Positions 1 to 11,300 of a stretch of 64,000 nt of DNA are shown here, piece after piece. How positions within the stretch are numbered: position 1 is the first letter of the stretch; each line of letters begins with the position of its first letter. Source of the stretch: Mangifera indica (Eukaryota; Streptophyta; Magnoliopsida; Sapindales; Anacardiaceae). The stretch lies in the NCBI RefSeq assembly GCF_011075055.1, contig NC_058150.1, forward strand, positions 1,364,001-1,428,000, given 5' to 3'. Position numbers and translations under genes: made by a program. The notes under the pieces are model-generated. The model had not been told where the DNA came from. It searched no databases and worked only from the letters and a program-made list of their open reading frames with translations.

Positions 1-101
1 AGATGTAATCATATAATTTTATTGATAATAGACTATTTTTGGGAAACGATTTTCCTCTTCAATTTAGAATTATACACTAATTTTTTAAATTATTCTTTAA
101 A

Positions 102-262
102 GCAATATTATATGTATATATTTTAAATATATAAATGTATACACATTAATATATGTCTTCATATAATTGTATATTATTTTATTTTAAATTCAAAATTACC
201 TACTCACATGATGAAGTATGTATATATTTATATATTCAAAATGAGTATACATAGTTTTATTG
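102..262. repeat. Palindromic AT-rich MITE-like element
   Basis: Imperfect inverted repeat of about 160 bp with ends reading CAATATTATATG on the left and, reverse-complemented, CAATAAAACTATG on the right. Arms and centre resemble the better-delimited element at 51493-51663, whose insertion is shown by an empty paralogous site. No clear target-site duplication is visible here. Non-coding. Confidence 0.5.
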
Positions 263-290
263 ATTTCAAATACTAAAAATCAAAATCCAA

Positions 291-605
291 TTATAATCTA
301 CATAAAGGACAAAATCTACTCATGCTAAGCCACTTCAGAATGCAATCGCCATGAAAGACATGAGCACAAGGCATTCTTGTTGCTTGCGACCCAAGTAAAA
401 TCTGTTCCAGGCAAACCACACACAATGTTGCTTCATCTTCGTTCTTCAACATCTCCAGTTTCCCAATGGCTGATTCACTGGCAGGCACTGTCACAAATTC
501 CATCTCCATATCATCAGCAAAGTCTTCTTCTTCAACTTCATCTTCATCGTCTATTGAAAATAACTCACCGAACACATCAATGACTATGTCCACTCTTGCA
601 TTCAT
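291..605 (-). CDS. Small RING-H2 finger protein, probable E3 ubiquitin ligase
   Basis: Single-exon ORF of 104 residues. The first ATG is at 605; the frame opens slightly further upstream only through TTG. Residues 17-37 are strongly acidic. Residues 62-102 form a RING-H2 finger with ligands C62, C65, C80, H82, H85, C88, C99 and C102 (C-x2-C-x14-C-x-H-x2-H-x2-C-x10-C-x2-C). The protein stops two residues after the last cysteine. RING-H2 proteins bind two zinc ions and recruit an E2, so ubiquitin ligase activity is the expected role; the substrate is unknown. No signal peptide or membrane segment is seen. The spacing is intact, so this looks functional, although it is small and could be a trimmed paralogue. 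Confidence 0.75.
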   Translation of the reverse strand: MNARVDIVIDVFGELFSIDDEDEVEEEDFADDMEMEFVTVPASESAIGKLEMLKNEDEATLCVVCLEQILLGSQATRMPCAHVFHGDCILKWLSMSRFCPLCRL

Positions 606-1456
606 TCGCAACAATTGATTTGAATGAATTGAATGAATATTATTGATAAAATATTATATTATAAATCATAATCTATAAAGAAGAAAAAATAATATAATCA
701 TATCGAATCAGAATCTGATTAAATAATGCACCTTTGGCCCTCAAAATCCTTGTTTTTGGCCATGGCGTGAGCACACTGCAATATATTATCGATAATGGCT
801 GGCCAGGAGGGCACATTAACATCAAAAAGCTTTTCATTCATGATGGTTCTGGACGTCAACACATCGTTGTTTATCAATATAATAAATCACGTTCAACCTC
901 GACTGTCTTGCCGTCCAATTGGTTGAAGATTAAATCATGGAAGTCATTAAGATCATTGTAGGGTGAAAGATAGAGTATGTAGTAGTGTTTGATGAGAATG
1001 GAGAAGATGGCAGAGCCATTTGGTGGTACTTGGTAGTTCAATCCAAATAGGCCATGGTAACTTTTTTAATTGAAAGCAAGTCGATCCAAATAGTATCTAT
1101 TTGAGAATAAATCAATTTCGAGCCAAAGTTTTAGTCTAACTCAAAAGCTCAAATTAAGTATGACTTTGTGTCATCCTAGAATCACCCTTAGTAAAAACTG
1201 GTTCCAAATTAAAAAATTGAACATATAGATTGGGAAGAGTATAATGTATGTGCCCCCAATTTATTCTTTTTTGATTCATCCTTAGACTTAAATACTTTAT
1301 TCAAGAAATGTTTTTGATTTATTCCGTAAGAATCAATGGAAAAGGTATATCCTTTATAATACATTATATTCGACTTAGTTATTGATCGTGATGTAATGTG
1401 TATCCCTTTTTTCGGTCATGGAATAGAGGAAATAAATTTAAAAAAAGTAGAGTTTT
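606..1456. other. Intergenic, no gene supported
   Basis: AT-rich. Short open frames exist on both strands around 734-1060, but none starts and ends convincingly or resembles a family I know. The part next to 1457 precedes the duplicated GRP segment. Confidence 0.5.
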
Positions 1457-1804
1457 ATGTTGCACAGCTGACAACAAAAACTTGCCCGATAATTTTATAT
1501 AATAATGGTGTAAGTTATGGATTGACAGTCCAGTATTATAATCTGGAGAAGCAACCAAAATGGCTTGAAAAGTTGGAGTGAAAAAGTCCCAATTAAGCGG
1601 CAAGCCCAGATGATTTATGTACAAGAATTGATATAAGCCAGAAGGTAATATGTATATATATAACTTTGTAAAAACATACAAGATCCAATCAAATAGACAA
1701 AGAGATTAAAGTCATCACAGACTGTATGAATTATTGAAGAAAACCAGCATCGAGTGTTCCATAGAGTCAAGAGTCATATGATTTAGTAGATCAACAAGAG
1801 CAAA

Positions 1805-2688
1805 TCACTTCCACTTCTTGAACTTGCCTCCGAACATTCCATGCTTCCCATGCTTACCATGCTTGAATTTGCCTCCATGGGACATATGATGAGCTACATG
1901 GGGCATGTGACTATGAGCCCCATGGGGCATGTGACTATGAGCCCCATGTGCCAAGTAAGATGCACCATAAGCAGCTGCAGCCGCTGCGGCACCCCCAGCA
2001 AGCAGTGCCCCCATACCGCTGTGCCCTGAAAATATGAAAGAAGTTCAAAGTTGCTTCCATATGGTAAAAAAAAAACATAAAATCAACAAACAAGTTCTTT
2101 TAAAAATCTCCAAGGTGAAACAACATACAAACACGAAAAACTAGCTTCAATAATGATGTCCCCAATCAGGCGATGACTACAGAGACCTAAATCTCTATTG
2201 AGGAAATCCGCAATGTCAACCAACATAATAATATTAAACCCACAATCTTATACTCAGTCTTGCCATTCAAATCCAAATCAAGAATACTACATTGCACTGT
2301 ACTCAGATCAGTAAAAGATCCCAATTCCAACTATAAAACAACCATAGAAATTAGCTATTATAATTCAGCCGCATTTTTGTCACAATTTTGTACCTGAATG
2401 ATGTGAGCCTGATGGGCCATGAGCAGCTGGAGGGTATCCAGCAGGGGGATAACCAGCTGGTGGATAGCCGGCAGGAGGGTAACCTTGTGGAGGAGGGTAG
2501 CCTTGTGAAGGAGGGTAGCCTTGTGGAGGGTAACCTTGTGGAGGGTAACCTTGCTGTGGTGGATAGCCTTGCGGAGGATATGCGCCGGGTGGTGGAGGGT
2601 ACTGAGGAGGATACCCATGACCTCCACCATGACCAAGTAGATGTGAAAATAGTCCCTTATCAGATTCTTCATTCTTTCCACCTCCCAT
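1805..2688 (-). CDS. Glycine-rich protein A3-like (XYPPX repeat protein), copy 1
   Basis: Two coding exons, complement(1805..2025, 2394..2688), give 171 residues. The start is the conserved MGGGK methionine shared with copy 2. Order: a short charged head ending in a Gly/His stretch; about twelve [10 protein letters not shown]-type repeats; an Ala-rich, weakly hydrophobic patch beginning MGALLAGG; and a His/Gly/Lys tail ([15 protein letters not shown]). This is the layout of plant GRP-A3/XYPPX proteins, which are small proteins of unclear function often linked to stress or membranes. A leader intron is visible at 2716-3161 (donor AAAG/GTCAGC, acceptor TTGTAG) and is conserved in copy 2. The tail carries a duplicated AHSHMPHG block that copy 2 lacks. 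The frame is intact. Confidence 0.88.
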
Positions 2689-3330
2689 GTTTTCCCGATC
2701 CAAGAAGAACAATGTCTACAACAAAGATTATTAATAAACTAATGAGATTCAAATCAAAAGTTCCAATATAAGGTAAAATCTGACCAAAACATAAAGCCCC
2801 GGAAGAACAGCATCTAAAAATCAACAATCCGAAACCCCATCAAAATTAAACAAAAAGGTAGAAAATTTACATAACAAAAATACATGAAATCACAAAATAA
2901 ACCATACCCAGATCGAGTTAATAGGCAATTCAAAACTACTAATGAAATGATCAAACACTTATTAATAATTAACTTAAAAAATATCGAAGATTTTCAAATT
3001 AAAAAAAATAAAAATTACCCTTTAATCGATCAAACAAAAACCATAAAATAAACGGAGATACGGATCCAGGTAAGGAGCAAGCAAGAAGAAAACGTTACAA
3101 CAATAATAAATTGAAACGAAATGGAACCTAATAAAGGCAAGCGATAATCAGAAAGGCTGACCTTTCAAAAAAGGCGATTACGAATTCGAAAAGTAAAGGC
3201 AATAATGGAAGGAGGGTAATCAATTGGGAATAATATACAAGTTTTGAAAGCAACTTCCGAGCATGTTCTGACTTCAAAAATGAGACGAAAAGGGGATTCC
3301 TTCTACCCAGTTTTTTGCGCGTATTGCTTG

Positions 3331-3384
3331 TATATTTCTTTATATTTATTTATTTCCTTAAAAAAACCGCTCTTATTAGGCCCA
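3331..3384 (-). promoter_or_regulatory. Probable core promoter of GRP copy 1
   Basis: On the minus strand a TATAAA-like stretch (within 3331-3350) lies about 150-170 bp before the leader-intron donor at 3161. A GGCCCA (site II-like) motif lies at 3379-3384. Both have counterparts before copy 2 (TATA-like at 6211-6240, TGGGCT near 6271). The assignment rests on conservation between the two paralogous promoters. Confidence 0.4.
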
Positions 3385-3634
3385 CTGAAATTTCCCACCG
3401 GAACTTTGATGAACATACTTTCACACCATCTAAGTTTGAAAAGTGTATTCCTATTTGTAATTTAAATGTTTGTTCGTTTTTCCCCTGGATCTCATTTTCA
3501 CCACCCAATTCTCGACTTCTTCCACTTGATATAGTTTGAGAAATGAGCAGAGCGCAGGAAATTATTAGTTGATGGTTGTGTGGTCAATCAAACACCTAGT
3601 GGTGCTTGGATATGACGATGATATGCATGCTGGA

Positions 3635-4062
3635 GGCTCTTCTGCAAATCTTAAATTTCCCGTCACTTCTTCCCATTACATTCCTGACACCGTTATGTCT
3701 CCTAAGTCCATTCAAAGAGTAGCCGCAGCCGCTGCAAATAGTGAAAATGCTGCCGTCACCACCACCAACCCACCGATATCACCTACTCTTCCCTCCTCTT
3801 CTTCTACTTCTTCCTCCTCCTCTTCATCGTCTTTAATCTCATCTCCGTCAATGTCCTCCTCGCCGTCTGATCAACTACTGGATGATGATGTCTTTTTATT
3901 GCAACCTATTAAGCAGACCTACAATGAAGCCTCCATTTCCATGATGGAGCCGCTTCCATGGTATAACTTTGATGGGTTCAATCACCTAACTTTGATGAGC
4001 AGACCTACTGGATCGATGACTTTTTGGATGAAGGCGATATTCGTTTGTGGAGCTTCTGCTAG
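3635..4062 (+). pseudogene. 3' remnant of an AP2/ERF (DREB-type) transcription factor gene, DNA-binding domain missing
   Basis: The frame opens on GGSSANLKFP and continues with SHYIPDTVMSPKSIQRVAAA. In DREB-type ERF proteins this block directly follows the AP2 domain (...SSANLxFP). A long serine run and an acidic C-terminal region follow. Upstream there is no AP2 domain. The sequence before 3635 belongs to the duplicated GRP promoter segment, so the gene was cut near the end of its AP2 domain. Near 3986-3992 one base appears to be missing. After that point the expected ending is read in another frame and stops at the TAG at 4060-4062; the continuous ORF stops at 4066. Without a DNA-binding domain it cannot act as an ERF. 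Pseudogene status is an inference; the family assignment rests on the linker block. Confidence 0.7.
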
Positions 4063-4698
4063 CTGATCAATTTTTAATCTATTGAAACTAATTCATGATC
4101 TTCAGTTGTTAATTGCTTGAAGACATAACTGACAATGACCTAAATTCATATACATTTATTTAAACAAAAAAGGGTATTTTGATTTCTGATTTGTTATTGT
4201 ACAAGTAATTTCCATTACCCAATTGAATATTCAAAATCAACTACATATAACTTTGCTTATCATAAAAGGGGCAGAGCTAAACAAGAACTTAATTAAGAAG
4301 ATCAATGTTATGTGGCTTCACATATTAATTTTGTTGGATTAATTCATGACAAATGTTGCACAGCTGACAACAAAAACTTGCCCAATAATTTTATATAATA
4401 ATGGTATAAGTTATGGATTGACAGTCTAGCATTATAATCTGGAGAAGCAACCAAAATGGCTCGAAAAGTTGGGGTGAAGAAGTCCCAATTAAGCGGCAAG
4501 CCCAGATGATTTATGTACAAGAATTGATATAAGCGAGGCGGTAATATGTATATATATAACTTCGTAAAAACATGTAAGATCCAAGCAAATTGACAAAGAG
4601 ATTAAAGTCATCATAGACTGAATGAATTATTAAAGAAAACCAGCATTGGGCATTCGATAGAGCCGAGTCATATGATTTAGTAGATTAACAAGAGCAAA

Positions 4699-5557
4699 TC
4701 ACTTCCACTTCTTGAACTTGCCTCCGAACATTCCATGCTTCCCATGCTTGAATTTGCCATGCTTACCATGTTTGAATTTGCCATGCTTACCATGCTTGAA
4801 TTTGCCTCCATGAGACATATGATGAGCTACATGGGGCATGTGACTATGCGACCCATGTGCCAAGTGAGATGCACCATAAGCAGCTGCAGCTGCTGCGGCA
4901 CCCCCAGCTAGCAGTGCCCCCATACCACCGTGCCCTGAAAATATGAAAGAAGTTCAAAGTTACTTCCATTGGATCAAAAGAACACAAAATCGACAAACAA
5001 GTTCCTTAAAAATCTCCAGGGTGAAATGGCATGCAAACACGAAAACCCAGTTCCAATAATGATGTCCCCAATCAGGCAGTGACTACAAAGGCCTAAATAT
5101 CATAAATTGGGATCACTATAGAGGAAATCTGCAATATCAGCCAACATAATATTAAACCCGCAATCTTATACTTAATCTTGCCATTCAAATCCAAACCAAT
5201 AATACTACATTTTTGTCACAATGTTGTACCTGAATGCTGTGAGCCTGATGGGCCATGAGCAGCTGGAGGGTATCCAGCAGGGGGGTAACCAGCTGGTGGA
5301 TAGCCGGCAGGAGGGTAACCTTGCTGTGGAGGGTAACCTTGCGGAGGGTAACCTTGCTGTGGTGGATAGCCTTGCGGAGGGTAACCTTGCTGTGGTGGAT
5401 AGCCTTGCGGAGGGTAACCTTGCTGTGGTGGATAGCCTTGCGGAGGATATGCGCCAGGTGGTGGAGGGTACTGAGGAGGATACCCATGACCTCCACCATG
5501 ACCAGTTAGCTGTGAAAATAGCCCCTTATCAGATTCTTCATTCTTTCCCCCTCCCAT
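4699..5557 (-). CDS. Glycine-rich protein A3-like (XYPPX repeat protein), copy 2
   Basis: Two coding exons, complement(4699..4934, 5230..5557), give 187 residues. The head ([17 protein letters not shown]) is nearly identical to copy 1. The middle has more regular alternation of [10 protein letters not shown] units than copy 1. The Ala-rich patch is conserved. The tail has three [12 protein letters not shown] repeats where copy 1 has one, and lacks the extra SHMPHG block. The two paralogues therefore differ mostly by repeat-unit gain and loss, the usual behaviour of such low-complexity coding DNA. A leader intron lies at 5585-6054 (AAAG/GTCAGC to TTTTAG). The frame is intact; the function is as uncertain as for copy 1. 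Confidence 0.88.
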
Positions 5558-6210
5558 GTTTTCCAGATCCCAGAATCACTATATCTAAAACAAAGATTGT
5601 TTATAAACTAATGAGATTCAAATCAAAGTTCCAATCCCAAGTAAACTCATCTGATCAAAACAGAAATAAAACCCTGGAAGAACACCATTTAAATTCAACA
5701 ATACGAAGCCCCATCAAAATTAAACATAAAGATAGAAACTTTACATAACAAAAATACATGAAACCACAAAATGAACCATACCCAGATCGAGTTAATTGGC
5801 AATTCAAAACTGCTAATGAAATGATCAAACAAATATTAATAATTAACTTTAAAAAAAAATACACTTTACAAAAACCACATCGAAGATTTTCAAATAATGA
5901 CATAAAAATTACCCTTTAATCAATCAATCAAATGCCACAAAATAAACGGAGATACAGATCCAGAAAGGAGTAAGAACAAAACGCTACAATTTCAATAATA
6001 AATTGAAACAAAATGGAATCTACGAAAGGCAAGGCAATAATGAGAAAAGCTGACCTTTTTAAAAAGGCGAATACGAATTCGAAAAGTAATGGCAACAATG
6101 GCAGGAGGTGATGAATTGGGAATAATATAACAGGATCCGAAAGCAACTTCCGAGCCAGTTCTGTCTTCGAAGATGAGACGCAAAAGGATTCCTTCTTCTC
6201 AATTTTTGAC

Positions 6211-6276
6211 GCGTATTGCTCGCGTATATCTTTATATTTAATTATATCCTTTAAAAAAAAGTGTTCATATTGGGCT
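6211..6276 (-). promoter_or_regulatory. Probable core promoter of GRP copy 2
   Basis: The minus strand carries AAATATAAAG-type TATA sequence within 6211-6240 and a TGGGCT motif near 6271, in the same order and spacing as before copy 1. Conservation between paralogues is the only evidence. Confidence 0.38.
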
Positions 6277-6529
6277 TAATAACTGTTTCCCACCAAACTT
6301 TGTTAAAAGAATTTTTTCATTATTTAAGTTTAAAAAATCTAAATTCATACCATATGTAATTTAAACGTTTGTTCGTTTTCCTCTATGTCTCACTGTCATT
6401 GCCCAATTCTCGTCTTCCTCCACTTGATATTGTCTGAGGAACACAGCCGAGGGCGAAGAATTATTATTATGTGGTTAGGTGGTCAATCAAACATCTATTG
6501 GTGCTTGGATGTGATAGTTAACATGGAGG

Positions 6530-8090
6530 TGCAATACAAAAGGCCTGTGACGACGATGTGTAGTGTTGAGGCGTGTGTCTCAAGTGGTGTAAGGTGCAAT
6601 CTCGCGAAAGTACTATTGTGGTAAAGTAACAATTGAGTGAGATGATGGTGTGAGGAGATGAAGGTGACTGACATTAAAAGTGTAGGGCACAATAAAAATA
6701 ATTGAAGAAGATAAAATGGTGAGAAGAGTTTAAAATAATAATGTGCATATTTTAACAAAATATGTTGACAATATGTTAAGATAATTCACAATTGAGAGAA
6801 AAAATTTTCGCAAAATTGGTGCAAATTTTGTAATTTTTCTTTTTAAAATTGTTATTCAATTTCGGTAAAGACAAATTGTGACATTATAAAAGATTTGATT
6901 GATTTAATTAACAAATTTAATAAACGGGTCAGAAAGAGTTTTTCCAAATTAAAGGACAAAAACGTTGATCAAAGTTTGGGTAGCAAAGAGTAATTCAGTG
7001 TTCATATATTTAATTGATTTAATTAATTAGGCTAATAAGGAGGGAGTGATGCGACGAGCCGATGAGACTGAAAGCCATCATTATACGTGTCGTCATCACA
7101 GGCTGAGACTCGTGCCACTTGGCACCTAGCAAGCCCAGGAAGTAAGAGGTGATGGGTTACCGTAAAAGTCACTGAATTTAGAAATTTTCTTGATAATTTT
7201 TTATCATTTATTTTTCAGAAAAAATAATTTCTCAGTCAGCCAGTCAAATCTGATGGCTGATTTATTTTACACACGAAAATATTATTAATTAATTTTATAA
7301 TATTTGTTTACATTATTGTCTATTTAATCTAAATTATTAGGTTATTTGATTATTAAAAAATTTTCTGAGTTATTGTAATTAATAAATTTTTATATTTTTT
7401 TCGGTTCATTCAGCTGGCTGATTTTATCTGCCATCATAAATTCAACCATTTTGAGTCTTGCCAATATATCAATGGTTAAGGTTTAATTCGAATCAAATTA
7501 AATTAGAATTCAGTTTATTTTAATAAAGTTAATTTTGAGTTTATCAAGTTTATTTCAAAAGTGTTTAAATTTAATTTGTTTGAGAGAAATTAAATTTTAA
7601 ATTTGATTTAATACTAAAATAATATCGTTTTAATATATATTAATCAAAATGATATTATTTTAATAGATTTGTATCGAATTTTTTAAATTTACGAATTTTA
7701 CAAATTAAATACTTTTAAAATTTAAATTTAAAAATATTAAAATTTTAAATTTAAATTTAAAATCAAATAAATTCAATTTAAATATAATCCTATCAACCAT
7801 CCTCCCTATAGACTTTTCCTATTGTTGTCTTCCACCCTCTAAAGCTTTTCGCCCTCACTCCCTTTCATCGTATACAGTAATTTTGCTAGAACTTGTAATT
7901 CCTCTTATATTAATGGTTAACCAAATACAATATTAATTAATTTTTAAAATATATTTAATTAAAATAATATTTAAATATTCTTATATTACTTCCGTTTTAA
8001 TAATAAAAAATATAAAGTAATGTCAAAATTGGCATATGATATATCATGTGGGTATGATTGGATAGAAACTTTTTAACAATGGTAAATAAT
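6530..8090. other. Intergenic, AT-rich, with degenerate dispersed repeat
   Basis: No gene supported. The stretch 7470-7800 is an AT-degenerate member of the dispersed repeat that also occurs near 20987, 27722, 43875 and 60460. It shows runs of AATTTAAATTT and a central AATATCGTTTTAAT motif. The rest is unremarkable. Confidence 0.45.
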
Positions 8091-8093
8091 TGT

Positions 8094-8103
8094 CCACGTG
8101 TCC
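8094..8103. promoter_or_regulatory. G-box / ABRE-like motif upstream of ALMT
   Basis: CCACGTGTCC contains the CACGTG core and an ACGTGTC ABRE-like sequence, about 260 bp before the ALMT start codon. Such motifs bind bZIP and bHLH factors and are common in ABA-responsive promoters. A single motif proves nothing about regulation here. Confidence 0.4.
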
Positions 8104-8358
8104 TCCTTCCGTTAGCTTGATGAATGAGTCATCTGTTATCTCCTGCCATATTTAACTTCGCAAGTAAAAAGGACGACATTTAACTATTAACGTCTCTGCC
8201 CCACCAGATCTCTACAGCCCCGGTTTTCCTCTACGCCAGGCAACAAATCCAAAGCAACCTCATCTTCTTCTTCTTCATACAACAAAACCGAAAACCCATT
8301 TCCCTATTCTCATTTTTCAGCCAGTAAAGGAAGGTTTTTTTTTTTTTTTCAAACGATA

Positions 8359-11300
8359 ATGGCGATACGGCAAGGGTCATTGAGAGAGAAGCTGCTCTCT
8401 GTTAAGGGCTACCCAGAGCCTGGCTTAAGCGTTGTGGAATCCAACGATGAAGACCTACAGCGTTGTTGTTGCTCGCGGCGGGTCATTTGCGATAAAATCG
8501 CGAGCTTTGTAAAGAGTTTGATCGATGTATTTGGTAAGGCTGTTCGTATGGGCAGGTCTGATCCAAGGAAGATTGTGTTCGCAGCGAAGATGGGTTTGTC
8601 TTTGGTGCTTATTTCACTGCTGATTTTCCTGAAAATGCCTCTTAAAGAGCTCAGTAGTCACTATGTTTGGGCTATTCTTACTGTTGTGGTTGTGTTTGAG
8701 TTCAGTATAGGTACGCTTTTTCTGATGTTTATTTTGTATTTGATACGAGTATAGTACTTTTGCTGATGTTTATTTTGTTTCTGGCTGATTCAGTCATTTT
8801 AGGTGGTTTGAATTTCTTCAATTTTAGAGTTTTAGCCTGTAGTGAAGTTGTCTAAGTTATGGTGCTATACATAGGGGATTCATTTTGTACATTGGATTGG
8901 ATAGAATTGGGGACTTACAAGCTGGAAGTTTATCACCGTGATTGATTGAAGTTGAACAAAAAGATAGATAAAAATTTCACGGCTTATTGATTTTTCTGTA
9001 CAGTCGCCTTTATATGAGTTTTGTATTTGGCCCAGAGTAGACCATAAAAAACTTAGTAAAGCAAAGAATACATTTTTAGGTTGTTTGTCAAGTTCGTTTA
9101 TTTTATTGAATAAAATTGTGAATTTTTTATTGCAACCCTTGATAATAACTGCACATGAGAAAAGCAGCTTGGCATATTTCTCTTGTTGTAGCCTCAATTG
9201 GTTCAATATCTATGATTAATAATTTTTTTTTTGTGTGTGTATATTTATATAATATATATATATTAGATTTCTAGTTAGGACCATCCTGACATACTTATGT
9301 CAGGACTCAGGACAAAACTTATTCGCTGTTGGATCCTTATATGTAAATTATCATTTCAGTCCAATGAGTGGATCTAACAGTATTCAAGGACGGTCACGAT
9401 AAAATTATATCATGATGATCTTGGCTAGAGAATTTCTATATGTTTATAAGTTTTGCATAAAATATTCCTTCTCTGCTTTATAAAAAGTTGGTGCTTTAGT
9501 TACTATCTCCACATGGATTTTTCTAATTCCCAAAAAGAGTAAGAAAATGTTTTTTTATTTTGAAATGGTACATAGCTGTGTTTTTGTGCAGGAGCAACAC
9601 TTAGCAAAGGATTTAACCGCGGGTTGGGGACATTCTCAGCTGGAGGGCTTGCTCTTGCTACTGCAGAGCTTTCAGTATTGGCTGGAGAGTGGGAAGAAGT
9701 TTTAATTGTTATCAGTATCTTCATTATAGGTCTGCTTTTGCATCTACACCATGTTGTTAGACTGTTTGTTAATTTTGTCCACTAACCATTTGTTCTCTCT
9801 TTTGCTTTTTTTGTTTTATTATGTGGTTAATTGCCAGGATTTTTGGCTACTTATGCAAAGCTATATCCTACAATGAAGCCTTATGAATATGGGTTTCGTG
9901 TGTTCTTGCTGACATATTGTTACATAATGGTATCTGGGTATAGAACAAGGGAGTTTATTCACACAGCTGTAACACGGTTTTTGCTCATTGCCTTGGGTGC
10001 TGGTGTTTGTTTGGTAATAAATATATGCATTTATCCCATTTGGGCTGGTGAAGATTTGCACAACTTGGTGGTGAAAAATTTCAGGAATGTGGCAACTTCT
10101 TTGGAAGGTTGATTTCTGCTGATTAATTATCTTACTGGATTCATTAGATTGCTTCTCATAACTTCTTTCCCTTCCCAGCTTGCCTTTCTGTTTTATGACT
10201 AATACCTTTGAGCTTCAAGTTAGGTTGTATTAACAGGTACCTCAGTTGTATTGAATATGAGAGGGTCCCTTCTAAAATTCTTATTTACCAAGCTGCCGAT
10301 GACCCAGTTTACAGTGGCTACAGATCAGCTGTAGAATCAACAAGCCAAGAGGATGCTCTGGTATTTTTATTTCCAATTTGCAATTTGTTTCATGAATGGG
10401 AATGATATAATTATTTTCTTAACTCCTTTTATATTCCTTATTCTAATGTGTAGATGGGATTTGCTATTTGGGAGCCGCCTCATGGTCCTTACAAGTCATT
10501 TAAATATCCATGGAAGAATTACGTTAAAGTAAGTGGCGCACTAAGGCATTGTGCATTCATGGTTATGGCGTTGCATGGATGCATACTTTCAGAAATACAG
10601 GTAATGATTTTGCAGAGGTTTTGAAGTTTGACATGTGCACAATATTGATTCATATAGATTAGGTAATTCTTGGGTTTATATTGATGAATTAGTGTGCACA
10701 AGTTGAATGCTCAAGTAGTCATATACTTTGACTAAGGAATGTTGAAGAGGTCCAATTCTCAAGATTGACTCTTAGAAAGTTGTTTCTGCACCATATAACT
10801 CTTAGGTTATTTGATCACACAACTTAGTTAAAACAGCTGGCTCAGCCTAAGGAGATGATTCATTCTTGAATTATGACATTTGTCAAGTTTTCTGCCAGCT
10901 GTAGCCTAAACTATCACTGCCCTCTGCTCAGATCTAGGTACTGCATTTTATATGCAATGAGATCTTATTCTCCTTTCTTAAAGAAGCAAAGAGTCACTGC
11001 TCTTGTTGTCTGTTGCAAGATTAAATTGATCACTGAACACATCTATCATTATCTTTTTCTTAAAATTTCTTTAAGTCAAACAGTTTACACCATAGTTGTT
11101 AAAAGCTCGCTTTAAGTGAGAGGCTCCTCAAGGCAGTAGGTCCACTGCTTCTAGACATGCAAAGCGAGTGAGAGTCTTAAAACATAGCTTAAGTGCTCTT
11201 TTATTGCGATTTATAAGAAGAAAAAAGGTCAGAAAAGCATGTTTTTAAACCAAAATCTTTTTTTTTTTTTAAGTCTAATACTAAGTCGATGTTTAAGGAT

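Larger units (their letters stand above)
1457..3636. repeat. Tandem segmental duplication, unit 1
   Basis: This segment aligns with 4353-6529 over the 3' flank, both exons, the CDS intron, the leader intron and the promoter of the glycine-rich protein gene. Homology begins at a shared ATGTTGCACAGCTGAC on the left and fades at a shared GGAGG on the right. Divergence is by scattered substitutions and small indels, so the duplication is not brand new. Confidence 0.85.
4353..6529. repeat. Tandem segmental duplication, unit 2
   Basis: Counterpart of 1457-3636, in the same orientation, offset by about 2.9 kb. It carries the second GRP gene with its promoter and leader intron. Right of 6529 the sequence has no similarity to the ERF remnant that follows unit 1. 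Confidence 0.85.

Noticed and set aside
734..1060. Open frames on both strands (75 residues on plus; a Met-less frame on minus with DLNDFHDLIFNQLDGKTVE)
   Set aside because: The minus frame looks protein-like but has no start codon and ends in stops; no family recognised and no splice partner seen.
1396..1581. 61-residue plus-strand ORF
   Set aside because: Overlaps the 3' flank of GRP copy 1; the duplicated counterpart near 4353-4500 does not keep the frame.
2388..2771. Long plus- and minus-frame ORFs over the GRP repeats (also 5221-5748)
   Set aside because: Shadows produced by the repetitive GYPPQ codons; only the MGGGK frame has conserved splice sites and ends.
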